A stretch of 64,000 nucleotides of DNA from Hericium rajendrae (taxonomy: Eukaryota > Basidiomycota > Agaricomycetes > Russulales > Hericiaceae): assembly GCA_033439255.1 (NCBI GenBank), contig CM065881.1, forward strand, positions 3,224,001-3,288,000, written 5' to 3'. The notes under the pieces were generated by a model, which saw only the letters and a list, made by a program, of their open reading frames with translations, made no database searches and was not told where the DNA came from. The position numbers were made by a program, and so were the translations under genes. This document shows, piece after piece, positions 10,603 to 23,404 of this stretch; the stretch's first letter is position 1; every line of letters starts with the position of its first letter.

Positions 10603-13600
10603 CTAACTCCAATACGCGCCCTTCTCCCTCCTCGGATACTTATCTGGCGACGCCTCGCCGCCTCCACCGCCCCGTCGCCCGCCGCGCCCGCGCCACCCAA
10701 CATCCGACGACTGTCCTTCGTCTCGGCCCCGTCCACGACCGCGTCCGCCACGCGCGCGTCCACGCCCACGGAAACCCCGCTCGCCCTGCTCGTCCCGGAA
10801 CCGTGGCCGCTCTTCGTACCGCTCGTGCTGCGGAAGCCCGGGAGGCGGTGGCTGTGGGATCGGCAGCGGCATATTTGGCGCGAATTGAGGCCAGGGCATT
10901 GGCGGTTGTGCTTGTGGGAACGGTGGTTGAGGAGGTGGTTGAGGCGGTCGGTAGGGAGATGCAGAGGATGGACCGGGATGCACTGGCGTTGAGGGGATAG
11001 AGATGTTGGGCCCGAGGGTCGAGCGGAGGGTCTGCAGCATGATTTGGACCTGCTCGGGAGTGAGCGAGGCGACTTCTGCTGCGAGTGCCGGGGAAATATT
11101 CTGGGCTATGGAAGAAGGGAGTGGGAGGGACGCAGGCGAAATGGCAGGCGGACCGGCAGGCGGACCACTCGGCCGAGGACCTCCCAGGCCGGACATCAAA
11201 GATTGAGACAACCCGGCAATGTCTGGCATGTTGAACGGCAACGGAGGAGCTTGCTGTGCACCACCATCATGAGAAAGGCCAGGTGGAACTGGGGGCGTTG
11301 GATGTGGTGCGTGTTGTGGGGGCGGAGACAATTTGCCGCGCGTCAGTACCCACATTCCAACGAGACAATTTTCCTTCCTTTCCTTCGGAAGTCGTAGATC
11401 GTCCAGCAGCTCGATGTAATCTGGAAGAGGATATGTGCTGAGCAGAGGGATCACGTATAGCTCTCGGCCCCATTCTCGGCCTCTGTTCCCCCAAGGGAAG
11501 ATTAGTCCATGGCGACTAGAAAACATACATTGATCAGCATGAACGAACGAGACAATGAATGTAAAAACACCCACTCTTTGTGAATCAAAAAGTCCAGCAA
11601 CTGCCCGAATTTGTGTTTATCCGGTTCTGACTCCGGCGAGAACGTGACAGCGATGAGCTCCCTGGCCGAATTCATACGGGCCTGCAGCAGATACTGCGAC
11701 GAGTTATTGACAGCAACGCGCCCATCGATGCGAAGTGTCTCTGACGGGAGAAGGGTCCTCCACAGCGGAGAATCAGGCTCCAGCGACCGCCCTCCGATCT
11801 GCCGCGCATATACATGCGTTTCTTGGGGGATCGTCGAGTCCAAAGGCATACTGAGCTGTAAACCGCCATAAACATCAGGGACTGAGCTTGAAGCAGCAAT
11901 ATCATGGATACTTACTATACCTGACCACACGCGCGGCAGTCCTGCATACACCTCTTCGGGAGTAGGAGGCGCGACCGTTGGCTCGACCTTGAGCTCTTCC
12001 TCTTCCCCGCGCAGGAACATATCGAAATCTTGGTCGGCCGCGCCAGCCGCCACCGGCTCGACATGCATCTCCGTGTCCACATGCGCTGGCTCCTGAGGCG
12101 ACGGCACACGTTCAGTTGGCGACGGCTCGGGTTTGAATGTAGGGCCGGACCAGAGCGCATTCAAGTCGAACGATGCGCGCGAAGCGGTGCTGGGCACGCC
12201 CGCGGCGAACGGCGAGATGCCCGTCGTCGACACATGGGAGGGCTCCGGCGCCGTAGGCGAGCGCGATAGCGTGGGAGAGAGCGACTTCGAGAGCTGGGCA
12301 GCTTCAGGTGACCCCGAGGGCAGTTTTGGCTCCTCCTCCAGCACCGGAGTGGGCAGACGAGGCTCCAGCGGCTCGTTCTTTGGCTCCTCACGGGCTTCTC
12401 CTGACGGCTCCTCATCAATATGGATGAGATCGCCAAGGTTCAGCTCTTCGTGCTCCAACGGCTGCATTTCCGATGCAGACGGCTCGAACACTGGGTGAAG
12501 ATGAATTGGCGGCCTGCCTGCCATGAACGGCGCCTCGCCCTGCACGGCTTGCGTTGGCACCGGCGGGGGTGCGCCCCATGACACTGGCGCATGCGGGGTG
12601 ACGGGCGACTCGGGCGGGACGGACGCGGAGCCGAGTGAGGGTTGCGGAAGCACGGGCTTAAGTCTGGCGAGTCGCTCGCGCTCGCGCTCCTTCTCCCTCT
12701 CCTTCTCCCTGCGCTCCTGCTCCTCTTCCTCCAGTTCACGCGCGATCTCGCGCTCGCGTTGTCGGGTCATCTCTTCGTTCGGGTCCTCAATGTCCTGCAA
12801 ACCCTTGTGCGTGATCTTCGCGCGCGGGAGGGTCGACTTCTGCAGAATTGAGTGTTGGAGGGCTTCCTCTTCAGCGGCCTTGATGGATTGCTGAATCTCC
12901 TCTGACGCGAGGTCGGTAGAACTCATTACGGAGATCTTTGCGGGCGTAAGCTCGCCATTCACGATTTGCTTATGAAGGTGAGCACGGTCCGCCTGAGGAA
13001 GATTGAAAGTGATCATGCGGAATCGCTCCCTGGAAGAGTAGAGACACGTAAGTTTCTGCGAGATATTCACACCCCGAAGGGCCTATATGCGCGACACTTA
13101 CTTGTATTTTGTACTAGCAACGTGCCTTCCGTGCTTATCTGGATCAGCGTAGGTATCAAAGAGACATTGCTCAAGCTCAGCAGCGAACGCTTTTGCTTTC
13201 TCTTGCAGGATGTTCTTATCCTCGTCAGAGAGCTCCTCTGGCTTCTTCTCAACCAACATACCGTTGCCATCTGCAGGCTCGAAGCGCGGATTGTTAAGGA
13301 AGATCTTGACAAACATCTCGGCCAGTTTTCCATGACAGTATTTGCGTGTCGGATCGTCCGTCGCGGTCGATTCTGACCTCCTCCGCTTGGGCGGAGGTGG
13401 TACAGCGGATGATGGCTTCCTCTTCAGCGGTGAAGGAGGAGGTGACACAGACATTACACGCGTTGACGATTTAGACTTCTGAGCAACACTGACGCTCGGC
13501 TGACGCGGGCGGCTGGTGGATGCGGTTTTTGTGTCGCTGCCACCGTCAGATTCCGAGTCAGAGACAGCTACTCGACGTGTCGGTCGCTGTGCAAAAATGA

Positions 13601-14816
13601 GCATATGGACTCGAATGAATGATCACAGACGTACCTTCCCCATACTCTTCTTCGAGTGCGGTTTTGGCTGCTCCGACTCGTCCACATACTCGTCCTCTGT
13701 CCCATCGCCGCTCGATTCCGACACCTCTGCAGGCTCCGGCTTCTCCCCTTCCGATTCCTCAGATTCCTCCGCCTTTGGGACCACAGGCGTTGTCTCCTTT
13801 GGCGACAGTCCGTTCACTGAGACCTTGGAAATATCTTCGTCGGGTTCGAGAGCTTCAGGACCTTCACCTTTCACTAGTAAAACAAACAACAAAGATGTAT
13901 GTTAGCTCTCTGAGAATCACAAAGCGACGAGATGCAAAACGAAACAAAAAGAATGAGACATGCAGAACGCTGGAACAATACGCCTGGTGGCCGGCGCTCC
14001 AAAGCTTGTCTAACAGTATCTTTTACTTGTCTGCACTGCATCCGGATGAGACACAAAGCACAGACAGGCGAACAATATGTCCAGCGGCTATCACTCAAGA
14101 CCTCAGTCCGAACGAACGAGCGCTCGTACGATTGCAGACGCAAGCATAGCCCACATCCGCCTATCGTCTACGTCGGGCGCAGCATTATAATCGAGCCTCG
14201 CGAGATGATGAGATGATAGCCAACAAGCTTGAAACACCAGCGGCACAGAGTAGACAGACGTTGATACATGATGCATGAATTACATGGGGCCACAAATAAA
14301 AGGTCGAGAAATGAAGGTGGAAGGTCGTAGAAGTGTGGAATGCCCGATACTTACTTACGGTGCGCCGGCCGGTCTTCTCTGTGCATGGAGGGCAAACATA
14401 CCACTCTGCGGTGCATGGTCAGAACGATCTGGTAGAAGAACATCAGTGGCATTGGACTCACTTATATTGTCAGCCTCCTCCTCGATCAGATCGACACAAC
14501 GGAAGTGATACCTGGATTTCAGGCGTCAGCTATCAAATGAAACCCGGGTGAAGGACGAAACGCACCAGTCTTTACACACAGAGCACCACACCATTGGCGT
14601 CCCATCGTTGTCGCCTTTGCACAAACAATACCGCGACTTCTCCTTGCCCTTGGTCTTCTTCTCCTTCGGACCCGCCCTTGCCGCCGTACCGTTGACCTTG
14701 CTCTTCGCGGGTGTCACCTTGTTCTCCTTCTCCCCTGTCATGGCGCTTGTGCTTGTTGACGCCTTGCGCGCCCGTGTGGGGCGCGCCGCCGCTTTCGCTT
14801 GGGCGCGGGTAGTCAT
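10603..14816 (-). CDS. Bye1-like transcription elongation regulator (PHD finger, TFIIS central domain, SPOC domain)
   Basis: Nuclear protein expected to bind H3K4me3 and RNA polymerase II, as yeast Bye1 does. The start at 14816 gives MTTRAQAKAAARPTRARKAS, a basic N-terminus. A C4HC3 PHD finger follows: RYCLCKGDNDG, VWCSVCKDW joined across an intron to YHFRCVDL, then YVCPPC. An acidic linker leads to the TFIIS central-like domain (RKYCHGKLAEMFVKIF through FRMITFNLPQADRAHLHKQI, about 13350-12950). A charged ERER-rich helix is next. The SPOC domain (VWSGIVSIHDIAASSSVPDV through KHKFGQLLDFLIHKE and RELYVIPLL, about 11930-11440) is followed by a Pro-rich segment and an RGG/RG-rich C-terminus ending at 10603. 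Domain order matches Bye1. The protein is about twice as long as the yeast one because of low-complexity regions. Confidence 0.88.
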
Positions 14817-15202
14817 TCTCAGCCAATGTCTGTAGTCTGAAAGAGCTCGTTCACGGCGGCAGGATCGTCGTCTGTGACCCCTTATCGTCGTCGTCGTTAG
14901 GGAGAAAGACGGCTCACGCGATACCATCATCCAGACACCGCCACTTAGAGTTCAAACTCCGGGTGGCTACCACACACGTCACCTGGGCCTCGACCCGGCC
15001 ACCAGGCGTCTATTCATAGACGTCCATAACTTGCTCACAGGCAAACTTCAATTCATAGCGACCACAAGTCAACAAGTCAATATCTCAGTCGCCCAGCAGA
15101 GCTCAAGTATGGTATTCTCGGTATATTACTCAGATGGAAGGGTACATTAGACGCAGGCGGTCAATCGCGCCAGAGCACACCTGTCTTTTTCTGTGGAATC
15201 AT
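14817..15202. other. Upstream region of the PHD/SPOC gene
   Basis: A 386-bp gap between two minus-strand genes. It should contain the promoter of the Bye1-like gene and the 3' UTR of ERG4. No TATA-like box stands out. Confidence 0.5.
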
Positions 15203-17114
15203 CTAGTAGATCCCGGGTATAAACTTGTACTTTACGATCTCGCAGTAACGGTCCCAGTCCTTGCCGTACTTCTTCCCGCAACGCTCAAAGTCACGACCGC
15301 AGCGATGCACGAGGACGGTGATGAAGAAGACGGAGTAGAAATACGGGATCGGCGACGCAGTGCCGACCACGAGGCCCCAGGTGAAGCTCTGAACCCAGTC
15401 GGCAACGTAGTTCTGTTATGTGATCAGCAAAACTTGGCATTCCGGAGAATGAGAGTGATACATACGGGCTTGCGGGAATATCTCCACCATCCACTCACCA
15501 GGAGGCGGTTGCTGAGTTCAATATTAGACAGGCTTCGCAAATGGTATGAGAAGGTCGTACCCATGGGCAGTCTGGATATACTTAGGGTTCTTAACCGTGC
15601 CCCACGGAAGCTGAGGGAAAGTCCAGCGGTACTTGAAGTTGCCTTGGGTCTGCATCTTGAAGCGGCTCTTCTGCGACATCGCCGTGTCCCAACTAATTCA
15701 GAATATCAGTACATATAACAGTCACTGATCTGACGAAACGACGGACATATAGTACGCGGTGATGAGAGTCATGTAGAGCGCGATGTACGCAGGGGTGAAG
15801 AAGCGGTATTTTGATGGCTCGTGCGAGGCCATGTAGACGACGGAGTAGACGTAGGTCTGTTGATGAAGAGCTGTCAGAATCACAGCCTGATAATGACTGG
15901 ACTGATACGTACGAAGGGGACACCAGCGAAATTCCAGAAAATGACCATGAAGCCCCACCTATACAAGCGATGATTTAGAAACAGACTTTCACCAAGAGCA
16001 GAAAGCATTACTTTTCATGGTACATATCCCATGTCTGAGGAATGCACTCTTCACCCTTGCAGCTAGAAAACGAGGTTTAGGAAATTGAATAATGGTCAAG
16101 ACATCAGGATATGCACCATGCGTTGAGGTAGAACCACGTCGCAAGAACCATGAATGCCATGTTCTATAATACGATGAGGAAAAGAAAACGAGGGATGATA
16201 GGAAACTACTCACAGGCGTAACATAACCGTAAGTTTCATATTGCTTGCATGATCCCGACACAGCCAGGAAGAACACAATGACCCAAGGAATGCGGACCTC
16301 CGCCCACATCTTCAGGTCAACGGGGCCAATACGCGGATTCAGCGCCGCACCCATCCACACGTCATAGATGAAGTTGCCCGACATGCGCATCTGCTCGCCC
16401 CGAGCAACCGTCCAGAAGTACGTGCCGAACGATACACCAAAGCCCCAGATCATCGCGACGGTCATGAGATGACCGTAGTTGTCGATAATCTCCGTGAGGC
16501 GGAAGATCTCGTAGTAGTGCAGCACGGCGGCAAGCGCGATCGTGCTGTAGACGGACAATAAAGCATTGCAGTTGTACATGAGCGTCTTATAGCCGAGTGA
16601 GGGGACCGGGAGGCCCTCCTGCATGTAGCCAGGCATGACATAGGCGAAGGCGAGCTGGGAGATGATGAGACCGGTGTAGACCTTCCACGCATACAGGTTC
16701 GGGCTGGCGTTCTATGGTCGCGTCGGCGTTTAATTGTCGGCATATAGTTCATGGATATGACAGACGTACATCGCGGACGTGAGCCCACATCTGATGCAGG
16801 AATGGCTGGATCCCGTCGATCGAAGTCGGGTAGACGATCTGGCCGTCATAGAACCACAAGCAAATCCACAGGTAATACATGAGCATCGGGAAGAACACCA
16901 TCATGGCCGTCACACCCCATGGGCCACCAAACTCATACCTGGGAAATATAGGTCAGCACCAATCACGAACTTGCGAAGAGAAGGGGACAGACGTGTCATG
17001 CGTGTCAAGCAGCTTGTCGGCCTTCCTGCCTTCATCCGTGGTGGTGACCTCGGGGATAGTCTTTCGCTGTCTAAGCTCGCCGCCGTTGTTGACGGCAGTC
17101 GAAACAGCCGACAT
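15203..17114 (-). CDS. ERG4: Delta(24(28))-sterol reductase (ERG4/ERG24 family)
   Basis: Last step of ergosterol synthesis: NADPH-dependent reduction of the C-24(28) double bond in the ER membrane. The start at 17114 gives MSAVSTAVNNGGELRQRKTI. YEFGGPWGVTAMMVFF opens the membrane domain. Many helices follow, including VIWGFGVSFGTYFWTV-like and WKVYTGLIISQLAFAYVMPG. The diagnostic C-terminal block is complete: DGWWRYSRKPNYVADW (about 15490-15390), then a HRCGRD-type motif, and the end CEIVKYKFIPGIY with stop at 15203. Reconstructed length is about 475 aa, normal for the family. About eight short introns interrupt it. It is distinguished from ERG24 by the full-length fit to the fungal ERG4 pattern. 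Confidence 0.95.
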
Positions 17115-17827
17115 GGTTGCAGAGACACGAGCTGGTGGTGAGCGGGGGTGGATCGTACGATACGACCGACTTCATGTTTTGAAGCTTCCGACGCGTCAAC
17201 AGACGTCAATAACGCGCTCTTCACTCCAGTCACTTCCATCTCGACTGGCTACGGAGGAGAGTCAGACGTGCCAGTACGTACATGTCCTCGTACTATTCAC
17301 TTTTTTTTTGACTAACCACTCGATATTAGATGACAGACATAACCAATCGAGGTACTTTTACCGACGAATTCACTATTTGTATGCGAAGCTATCAAGAAAC
17401 TTCCCACAACGTGATAGGTCATCGGCGCGTACCACTATCTTCTAGGAAAAGCGGTGGAACTAAGTATGTCGGTTTTCGAGCAAGCAAAAAAGTGTCATGC
17501 CGGCATACGGTACAGGTGACGCTTGTAGGTCGGAAGCAAGTCTGACAAAAGCCCTGGTTCCTCATGATCGAGCTTTCCGTCTCCTATCTTTCCGCGGGTT
17601 TTCCGAGAGGTTCGTTAACGCTGTGAATTTCGAGTTATATCAGGACTTGTACATGCATATCGCGCCCTGAGGTGGAGGATGCGGATGTCCTCTTCCGCGC
17701 TTACTATTCGTGCGACGAGATATAAGAGCCCTGGGGTGATTCCGATTGATACTCAATCTCACTCTCACCAGCGGCTGGCGCCTACTGGCAATCTCCTCTT
17801 TTTTTGACCTTTCCAGCAACGTCGACG
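17115..17827. promoter_or_regulatory. Divergent promoter, ERG4 and first barrel-protein gene
   Basis: A 713-bp intergenic region between outward-facing start codons. Only short open frames occur. A TATA-like GATATAAGAG sits about 100 bp before the plus-strand gene. Confidence 0.6.
17719..17728 (+). promoter_or_regulatory. TATA-like box
   Basis: GATATAAGAG lies about 100 bp upstream of the ATG at 17828. The downstream paralogue has a similar box in a comparable place, which supports a real promoter element. Confidence 0.5.
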
Positions 17828-18624
17828 ATGTCGGAAATCACAGAACTCGTGACGTTCGCCTGTAGTGAGGCATATAGCAAGCAGCCAGAAGCGACGTTCA
17901 AACCCGTGGCCAGCATTCTGCGCAAGGTTCCCGGGATGATAAGGTGAGATTGCTGCTTTATTTCGCTGCAACTGTTGGCGGCTGACGAGGGATACAGCAT
18001 CTACGCAGGTCCCACGATCGAAGACGAGACCAAGGCCTTTCTTTGTATCCGTATGCTCCACTCATTTGCCCGCATGACGGCGCTTTCGACTCTCATACTT
18101 GCCGCTGCTTCACAGGATGGGTGTCGAAACAAGCGCACACCGACTTCACGAAGTCGTCGCTGTTTGATGAGATGAAAGTTGCTCTGTCCCCGGTACTGGC
18201 TGGGCCGGTCGAACAAGTGATGGTCTTGGAGCATGTCGACTTCCACGCGGACCCCGTTGACAGTCTCTCTGCGCCGATCACCGAGTTCGTGCGCTTCACG
18301 CTGAAAAATCCGCACGCCAAGGAGCAGGCTACGCCGCTCCTCAATCAGCTCGGAGAGTTCACCACGGTCCCGTTCGAAGCGCAGACGTGGGGGTGGTGCG
18401 TGGAGAACAAGGACCAGGCTGTCGCGGTAATTGGTTGGAAGTCGCTTAAGGTGAGCGTCCGTCCTGTTTGATCATTGAAGTAAGGCACTGAATCACTGTA
18501 TTGTGCGAACAAGGCACACCAAGAAGTGCTCTCGAACTTGTCCGAGGATGTCCAGATCGTATTGTGCGGATGGCAGGAGCAGTTTCATAAACATGTTACA
18601 CATGCCAAGCTGGTTGCATTTTGA
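17828..18624 (+). CDS. Small dimeric alpha/beta-barrel-like protein, paralogue 1
   Basis: Four exons (17828-17943, 17998-18050, 18116-18450, 18514-18624) sum to 615 nt, or 204 aa, with all phases closing. The protein starts MSEITELVTFACSEAYSKQ and has two similar halves. The first contains IYAGPTIEDETKAFLCI-RW and the second GWCVENKDQAVAVIGWKS. Each ends in a Trp-containing strand followed by an AH helix (WVSKQAH, WKSLKAHQE). This is the usual pattern of ABM/stress-responsive ferredoxin-like barrels. No signal peptide or catalytic residue can be assigned. It is followed by a tandem paralogue at 19572 with the same intron positions. Function is unknown. Confidence 0.88.
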
Positions 18625-19571
18625 GTGGAACTGAAGAAGTACAGGAAACTATATTTTGTAACTTTAGGAATAAAGGAACATCAGAGGATGTCTGCATCTC
18701 GTTCCACAGCAAGACTGATAAACTCACGCTATCCAAAATATATGTACGTCTAACTGTCAAGGTTCGGGGAAAGTACCTTTCGACACCTCATACACCCGTG
18801 GACAAGCGCTCCGACGACGCCTCTAGACCTGACAATATATCGCAATACGGCATGACGTCCGGTCAAGCCTGTATTCATCATCAATCCACACGTCCATCTA
18901 TCTCGGGCATGGAAGCGGCACCGTGTAACCACACTAGCTACATATGCGGAATATTTTCTGGCCTTTCACTTTGGTCATCTCAGGCAGTTTTGACCAATGG
19001 AGGAGCGGAAGGGCCAGGTTGTGGTGCGTATACTTACTCGTGCACTTCACTTCTTCATGATGACAAACTGATCGATGTTAGATGACAAGCATCGTTACAA
19101 ACTACTTACCCAGAGCGGTTTTCACTGTGTCACACACTCAGTAATCAAGAAAACCTAGCTTGTTCCACTGAAAACATCGACGTATCGTTTCCAACATATC
19201 TGAATAGGACACACCGGCAGAAATGATACGTATGTCTCTCTTTGAGCAAGCATTCAGGTATTGCTAATGCCGCGACTAACACAGAACAATTATCTTCTGT
19301 GTAAGGTCAGAAACGGAGACTATGCGGCGGCGCTTCCGGATTGACGGATAGACCGGACTCAACACTGACGAAACACACGCTTGCTCCATCTGGCTTCCCT
19401 TCTCCATTGTATGCATAAGACCTATGTATTACCGATCTCACAGCAAAGTCATGCTTGCGCATGCATAGCGGGCGCTGAGCCCGAGGTAGCTAATATATAA
19501 GGGCTCTCGCGAGCTTCGGTGCTCATCAATACCCCCCTCTTCTTCTGATCTACATCACCGCCATATCGACT
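18625..19571. other. Intergenic spacer between tandem paralogues
   Basis: A 947-bp gap holding the 3' UTR of the first paralogue and the promoter of the second. No further gene or repeat is recognised. Confidence 0.6.
19494..19500 (+). promoter_or_regulatory. TATA box
   Basis: TATATAA lies 72 bp upstream of the ATG at 19572. It is the best TATA match in this part of the window. Confidence 0.6.
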
Positions 19572-20372
19572 ATGTCGACTGAAACCACAGAACTTGTGAC
19601 ATTCACCTGTACTGAAGCGGTTCGCAAACAGCCAGAAGCATCGTTCAAGCCCGTGGCTAGTATTGTACGCGGGGTCCCTGGATTGATAAGGTGGGACTGC
19701 CGTCTTGATTCGCTGCAATCTTTGGTGACTGATGCGAAATAAATACAGCACCTACGCAGGCCTCGCCGTCGAAGACGAGACCAGGGCTTTTGTTTTCACC
19801 CGTGCGTCGTGTCTCCTGCCAGTGCACGAATGACCACACACCGAGTTCTCGTACCTGCAATTGATCTACAGGGTGGGCATCACTACAAGCGCACATCGAT
19901 TTCACGAAGTCCCCGCTCTTTGACGAGCTAAAGGAGGCACTGGGCAAATTGTTGGCTGGGCCGCTAGTCGTAGAGCACGTCGACTTCCGTAAGAACCCCG
20001 CTGAGAGCCTCGCCGCGCCAATCACCGAGATCGCGCGGTTCACGCTAAAGGCGGGGCACACGAAGGAGCAGCTCGTCCCCCTCCTAGACCAGCTCGGAGA
20101 GATCACGACAGTCCCGTTTGAAGCGCAGACGTGGGGGTGGTGCGTGGAGAACAACGACCAGGCCGTCGTAGCGATTGGCTGGAAGTCGGTTGAGGTGAGC
20201 GCCGATTCGGCTTGCTTGTTGAATTGACGGTGTGCTGAATGGCAGCGTTATTGCGAACAAGGCTCATCTGGAAGCTTTCCAGAATTTACCGGAGAGCATT
20301 CGGGAATTGAACGGCAAGGCGCAGGAACATGTGGATATCGAGGTCGTGCACGCTAAGCTGATTGCATTCTGA
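19572..20372 (+). CDS. Small dimeric alpha/beta-barrel-like protein, paralogue 2
   Basis: Exons 19572-19690, 19749-19801, 19872-20194 and 20262-20372 sum to 606 nt (201 aa). Intron phases match those of the upstream paralogue, and exons 2 and 4 have identical lengths. The start is MSTETTELVTFTCTEAVRKQ and the end ...EVVHAKLIAF. The central block (FEAQTWGWCVENNDQA) is nearly identical to paralogue 1. The differences are one extra N-terminal residue and a four-residue deletion in exon 3 (LAGPL-VVEHV). This is a tandem duplicate that has clearly diverged but remains intact. Biochemical function is unknown. Confidence 0.88.
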
Positions 20373-20633
20373 GTGGAATCGCATATGCAACAAGGAAAAC
20401 GCTCTCACCACCTGCATGAACTGTTTTACCATGTGCTTTATTCTTGTGGTTATATATTGAAGTAAACCTGAGAGCGACTGTCTGGTCCATCACGCTTAGA
20501 CAGATCTTGCCCTGGGACGCGACAGAAGAGCGAAATATATCATATTGTAACATGGCAATGAAAGCCAGTATGAACGGGAAGGCGTGTTCAGGCCGGGTGA
20601 CTTCTGCGAAGCCCTACATATGCGCCGTCTGGC

Positions 20634-22713
20634 TCACAGCCGGCCTTCGCGCACGGCGTCCTCAATCGCCTTCCCTACCCTCAGCACCATCGCCTCGGAT
20701 CCCCACTGCCCAACTACGCTGACCCCAACGGGCCACCCATCCCCCTCCGTCTCGTCCACCGGAACAGGCACACTCAGCGCCGGCACGCCCGCGAGCGACG
20801 CAGGCACCGTGAGCACGTCCTGCACATATGTGTCTAGCGTCTCTGACTGGTCCGCTCCAGAGTCGGTGGGCAGCAGAGGGGCGGTTCGGATGGCGGAGGG
20901 ATGCAGCAGGACATGCACGCCGCTCGGGTCGCTCTCCGCAGGAGAGGAAGGGAGAGACAGCGGTGGGGGGTGTGAAGGGACCGAGAGCGGATCGGGGACG
21001 AGGAAGACCCGGTTGAAGTCTTGTCGAATGAGCTTGCGCACGCGTTGCGCCTGGAGGAAGTAGTTGTCGAATGCACTACGCAAATCATTAATCACCATGA
21101 CAGCGTGGGTAACCGAAATGGAGGATGAGACGTACTCCGCTGTTAACGCATACGTCCCGAGCAGGATCCGCTTCTTGACCTCCGCTCCGAATCCTTGTGA
21201 ACGGGTGTGCGCATACGAGAGAGCTGGTGTATGCGCAGGCGTCGACGATGGCGGCCGTACATGCAAACCTGTAAATTGAATCAGACATCGCGTTTCCATA
21301 CACGTATACAAGAGAGCTCACCGTATTGAACGCCGTCATAGCGGGCAAGGTTGCTGCTGGCTTCAGCGCTGGCAAGCACGTAGTACGCGCTCAGAGCAAA
21401 ACGCGTGTTCGGCAGAGATACAGGCACGATCGTGGCTCCTCTTTGCTTGAAAGAGCGGAGCGTACGGCGTAACGGTTTGATGACGGCCGGCGAGACAGCA
21501 TTGGGAAAATACTCCTACAACATAGCGTGAGCACGGAAAGAGATCAATAGCTAATGCACATACTTGAGGAACGCCAATCCTGAGCCCGTTCAGACTGGTG
21601 GAACTGGACGCCCAAGACCCCATATGCTCCTCGCTTAGTGCATGTGCCTTCTGACGAATCTCAGGGCGAGCGGCTGAGGGATCTTTCGAGTCGTACACAG
21701 CAAGAGTGTCTGATGCGAGTACAGGCACGAGTCAAGACACGCCAGCGGGAACGGACAGGCTAGATCACTCACCATATACTCTTTGCGTCACTTCCACGTT
21801 CGACCCAATTATGCCAACGCAGTCCAGACTATCAGCAAACGACACGACTCCCCATCTTCGTGATTAAGATGAGGACAGAACCGAAATATCAAGCGAGTGA
21901 GCGACATCACATACCTGCTTATCATCCCGTATGAGGGTTTCAGCCCTACGACACCACAGTACGAGGCTGGCAGACGCGTCGAACCACCTGTATCTGTCCC
22001 CAATGCACTGCAGACAACTGTAAGATGAGCTATATGCGATTCCGACACGGACATACGCGTCACACATCCCAGCAGCGACTGCAGCCGCGCTCCCTCCTGA
22101 ACTTCCTCCGGCGGAACGACGCTCTCGGCTCTCCCAAGGCGTATCTGACGACGCAGATGGCGACTGAAATGGGTTGATGACAGGCCCATGGACAGAGTGG
22201 ATGTTTAGGGAGCTATAAAAGCAGGAGAGATTGGAAAATGAGGCCGGGCTACTGAGAGAGCAGACGCACCCCATACCGAATTCATCACAATTAGTCTTTC
22301 CAATGACCATCGATCCTGCGGATTCCAATAGTTTGACTACGGTCGCGTCATATGGAGAGGTGAAATCTAGAATCACGAAATATAAGCGCACCGTCTCGAG
22401 TTTGACTACGAATGAGGCAGACAAGTAACACCCGACACGCACCTCGAAGCATAGCAGACGAGCACGTCGTAGGCATCTGAGAGGTGCAGATATTGTCCTT
22501 CACGGCGATCGTCACGCCTCTCAAACCACCTTCACTGGAATGAATGTCCGTTGGCGAGGACGCGATGGAAACGAGCGCGTTCACACTCTCATTCTTTGCA
22601 CGAATTGCAAGCTGCCATGTTGTCTCGCTACGGGTCTGGACGTGCTTGCCTTGCGCGTAGATTCTATGATGGTAAAAGCATGGATGTAGGAACGCAGAAC
22701 GACGGGACCACAT
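20634..22713 (-). CDS. Glutamyl-tRNA(Gln) amidotransferase subunit A, mitochondrial (amidase family)
   Basis: Catalytic amidase of the mitochondrial transamidosome that converts Glu-tRNA(Gln) to Gln-tRNA(Gln) (yeast Her2). The start at 22713 gives [18 protein letters not shown], an Arg-rich acid-free presequence. The amidase signature triad is visible: Lys in TIAVKDNIC, the cis-Ser in [16 protein letters not shown], and the nucleophile Ser in [30 protein letters not shown] follows. The C-terminal block [20 protein letters not shown] and [18 protein letters not shown] is typical of GatA. The stop is at 20634. At least seven short introns are present. A general amidase is less likely, given the targeting sequence and the GatA-like C-terminus. 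Confidence 0.88.
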
Positions 22714-23404
22714 CGCCGAGTCTGCGTGTACTGGCGAGCTCGAATTTTCCGAGCAGCCGCGACGCGCTCGCGCTATTTGTCCTTGTTGATCGATTGATCG
22801 ATTGATCTCGCTGTTTTGACTTTTCTTCTGCTCTCTGCATGCCCCTGCTGCCTTGCTACCTTGCTGCTGTTTCATGATCACGTCTCCAAATCAAAAGTCT
22901 CACTTGATCTCCTCCAGAAACCTGCATCCCCCACTGACAGCGATGTCAAATCATATATGATGCATCAAGCGGACTAAACTGCGTAACGCGTCGAGTCTAC
23001 CTACATACTTCAAAAACTTAGCAACGACACAGCAGAGGTCAAAGGAAAAGAAGGCGGGCGATCGTACTTGCCCCTCGCGCTGAGCGGAGGGGATGGATAT
23101 ATCAAATCATGGATATCATGAACATGGGGAACGGTATTATTCGAATATGCGCAGCAGAAGGTATCGGGTCGGAGGGCTGGACGAGAGATGAGATGGTGTA
23201 AAATGCGCATAGGAGAAAGAGAAATGATGACGATGATACGAGAATGCGGGGGAGAAGTAAGAGTACAGATAATATCCAGTGATAAGATACGAAGCAAAGC
23301 GAATGTGAGAGGAAGGATCTGTCCAATTATGAAAGAACGATGACGGACGGAAGAGATCTAGGAGCGGATGTAATGTACACACAGAAATGCGACCCACAAC
23401 TTGA
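22714..23404. other. Intergenic spacer upstream of GatA
   Basis: A 691-bp region between two minus-strand genes. It should contain the GatA promoter and the kinase 3' UTR. No gene is recognised. Confidence 0.6.
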
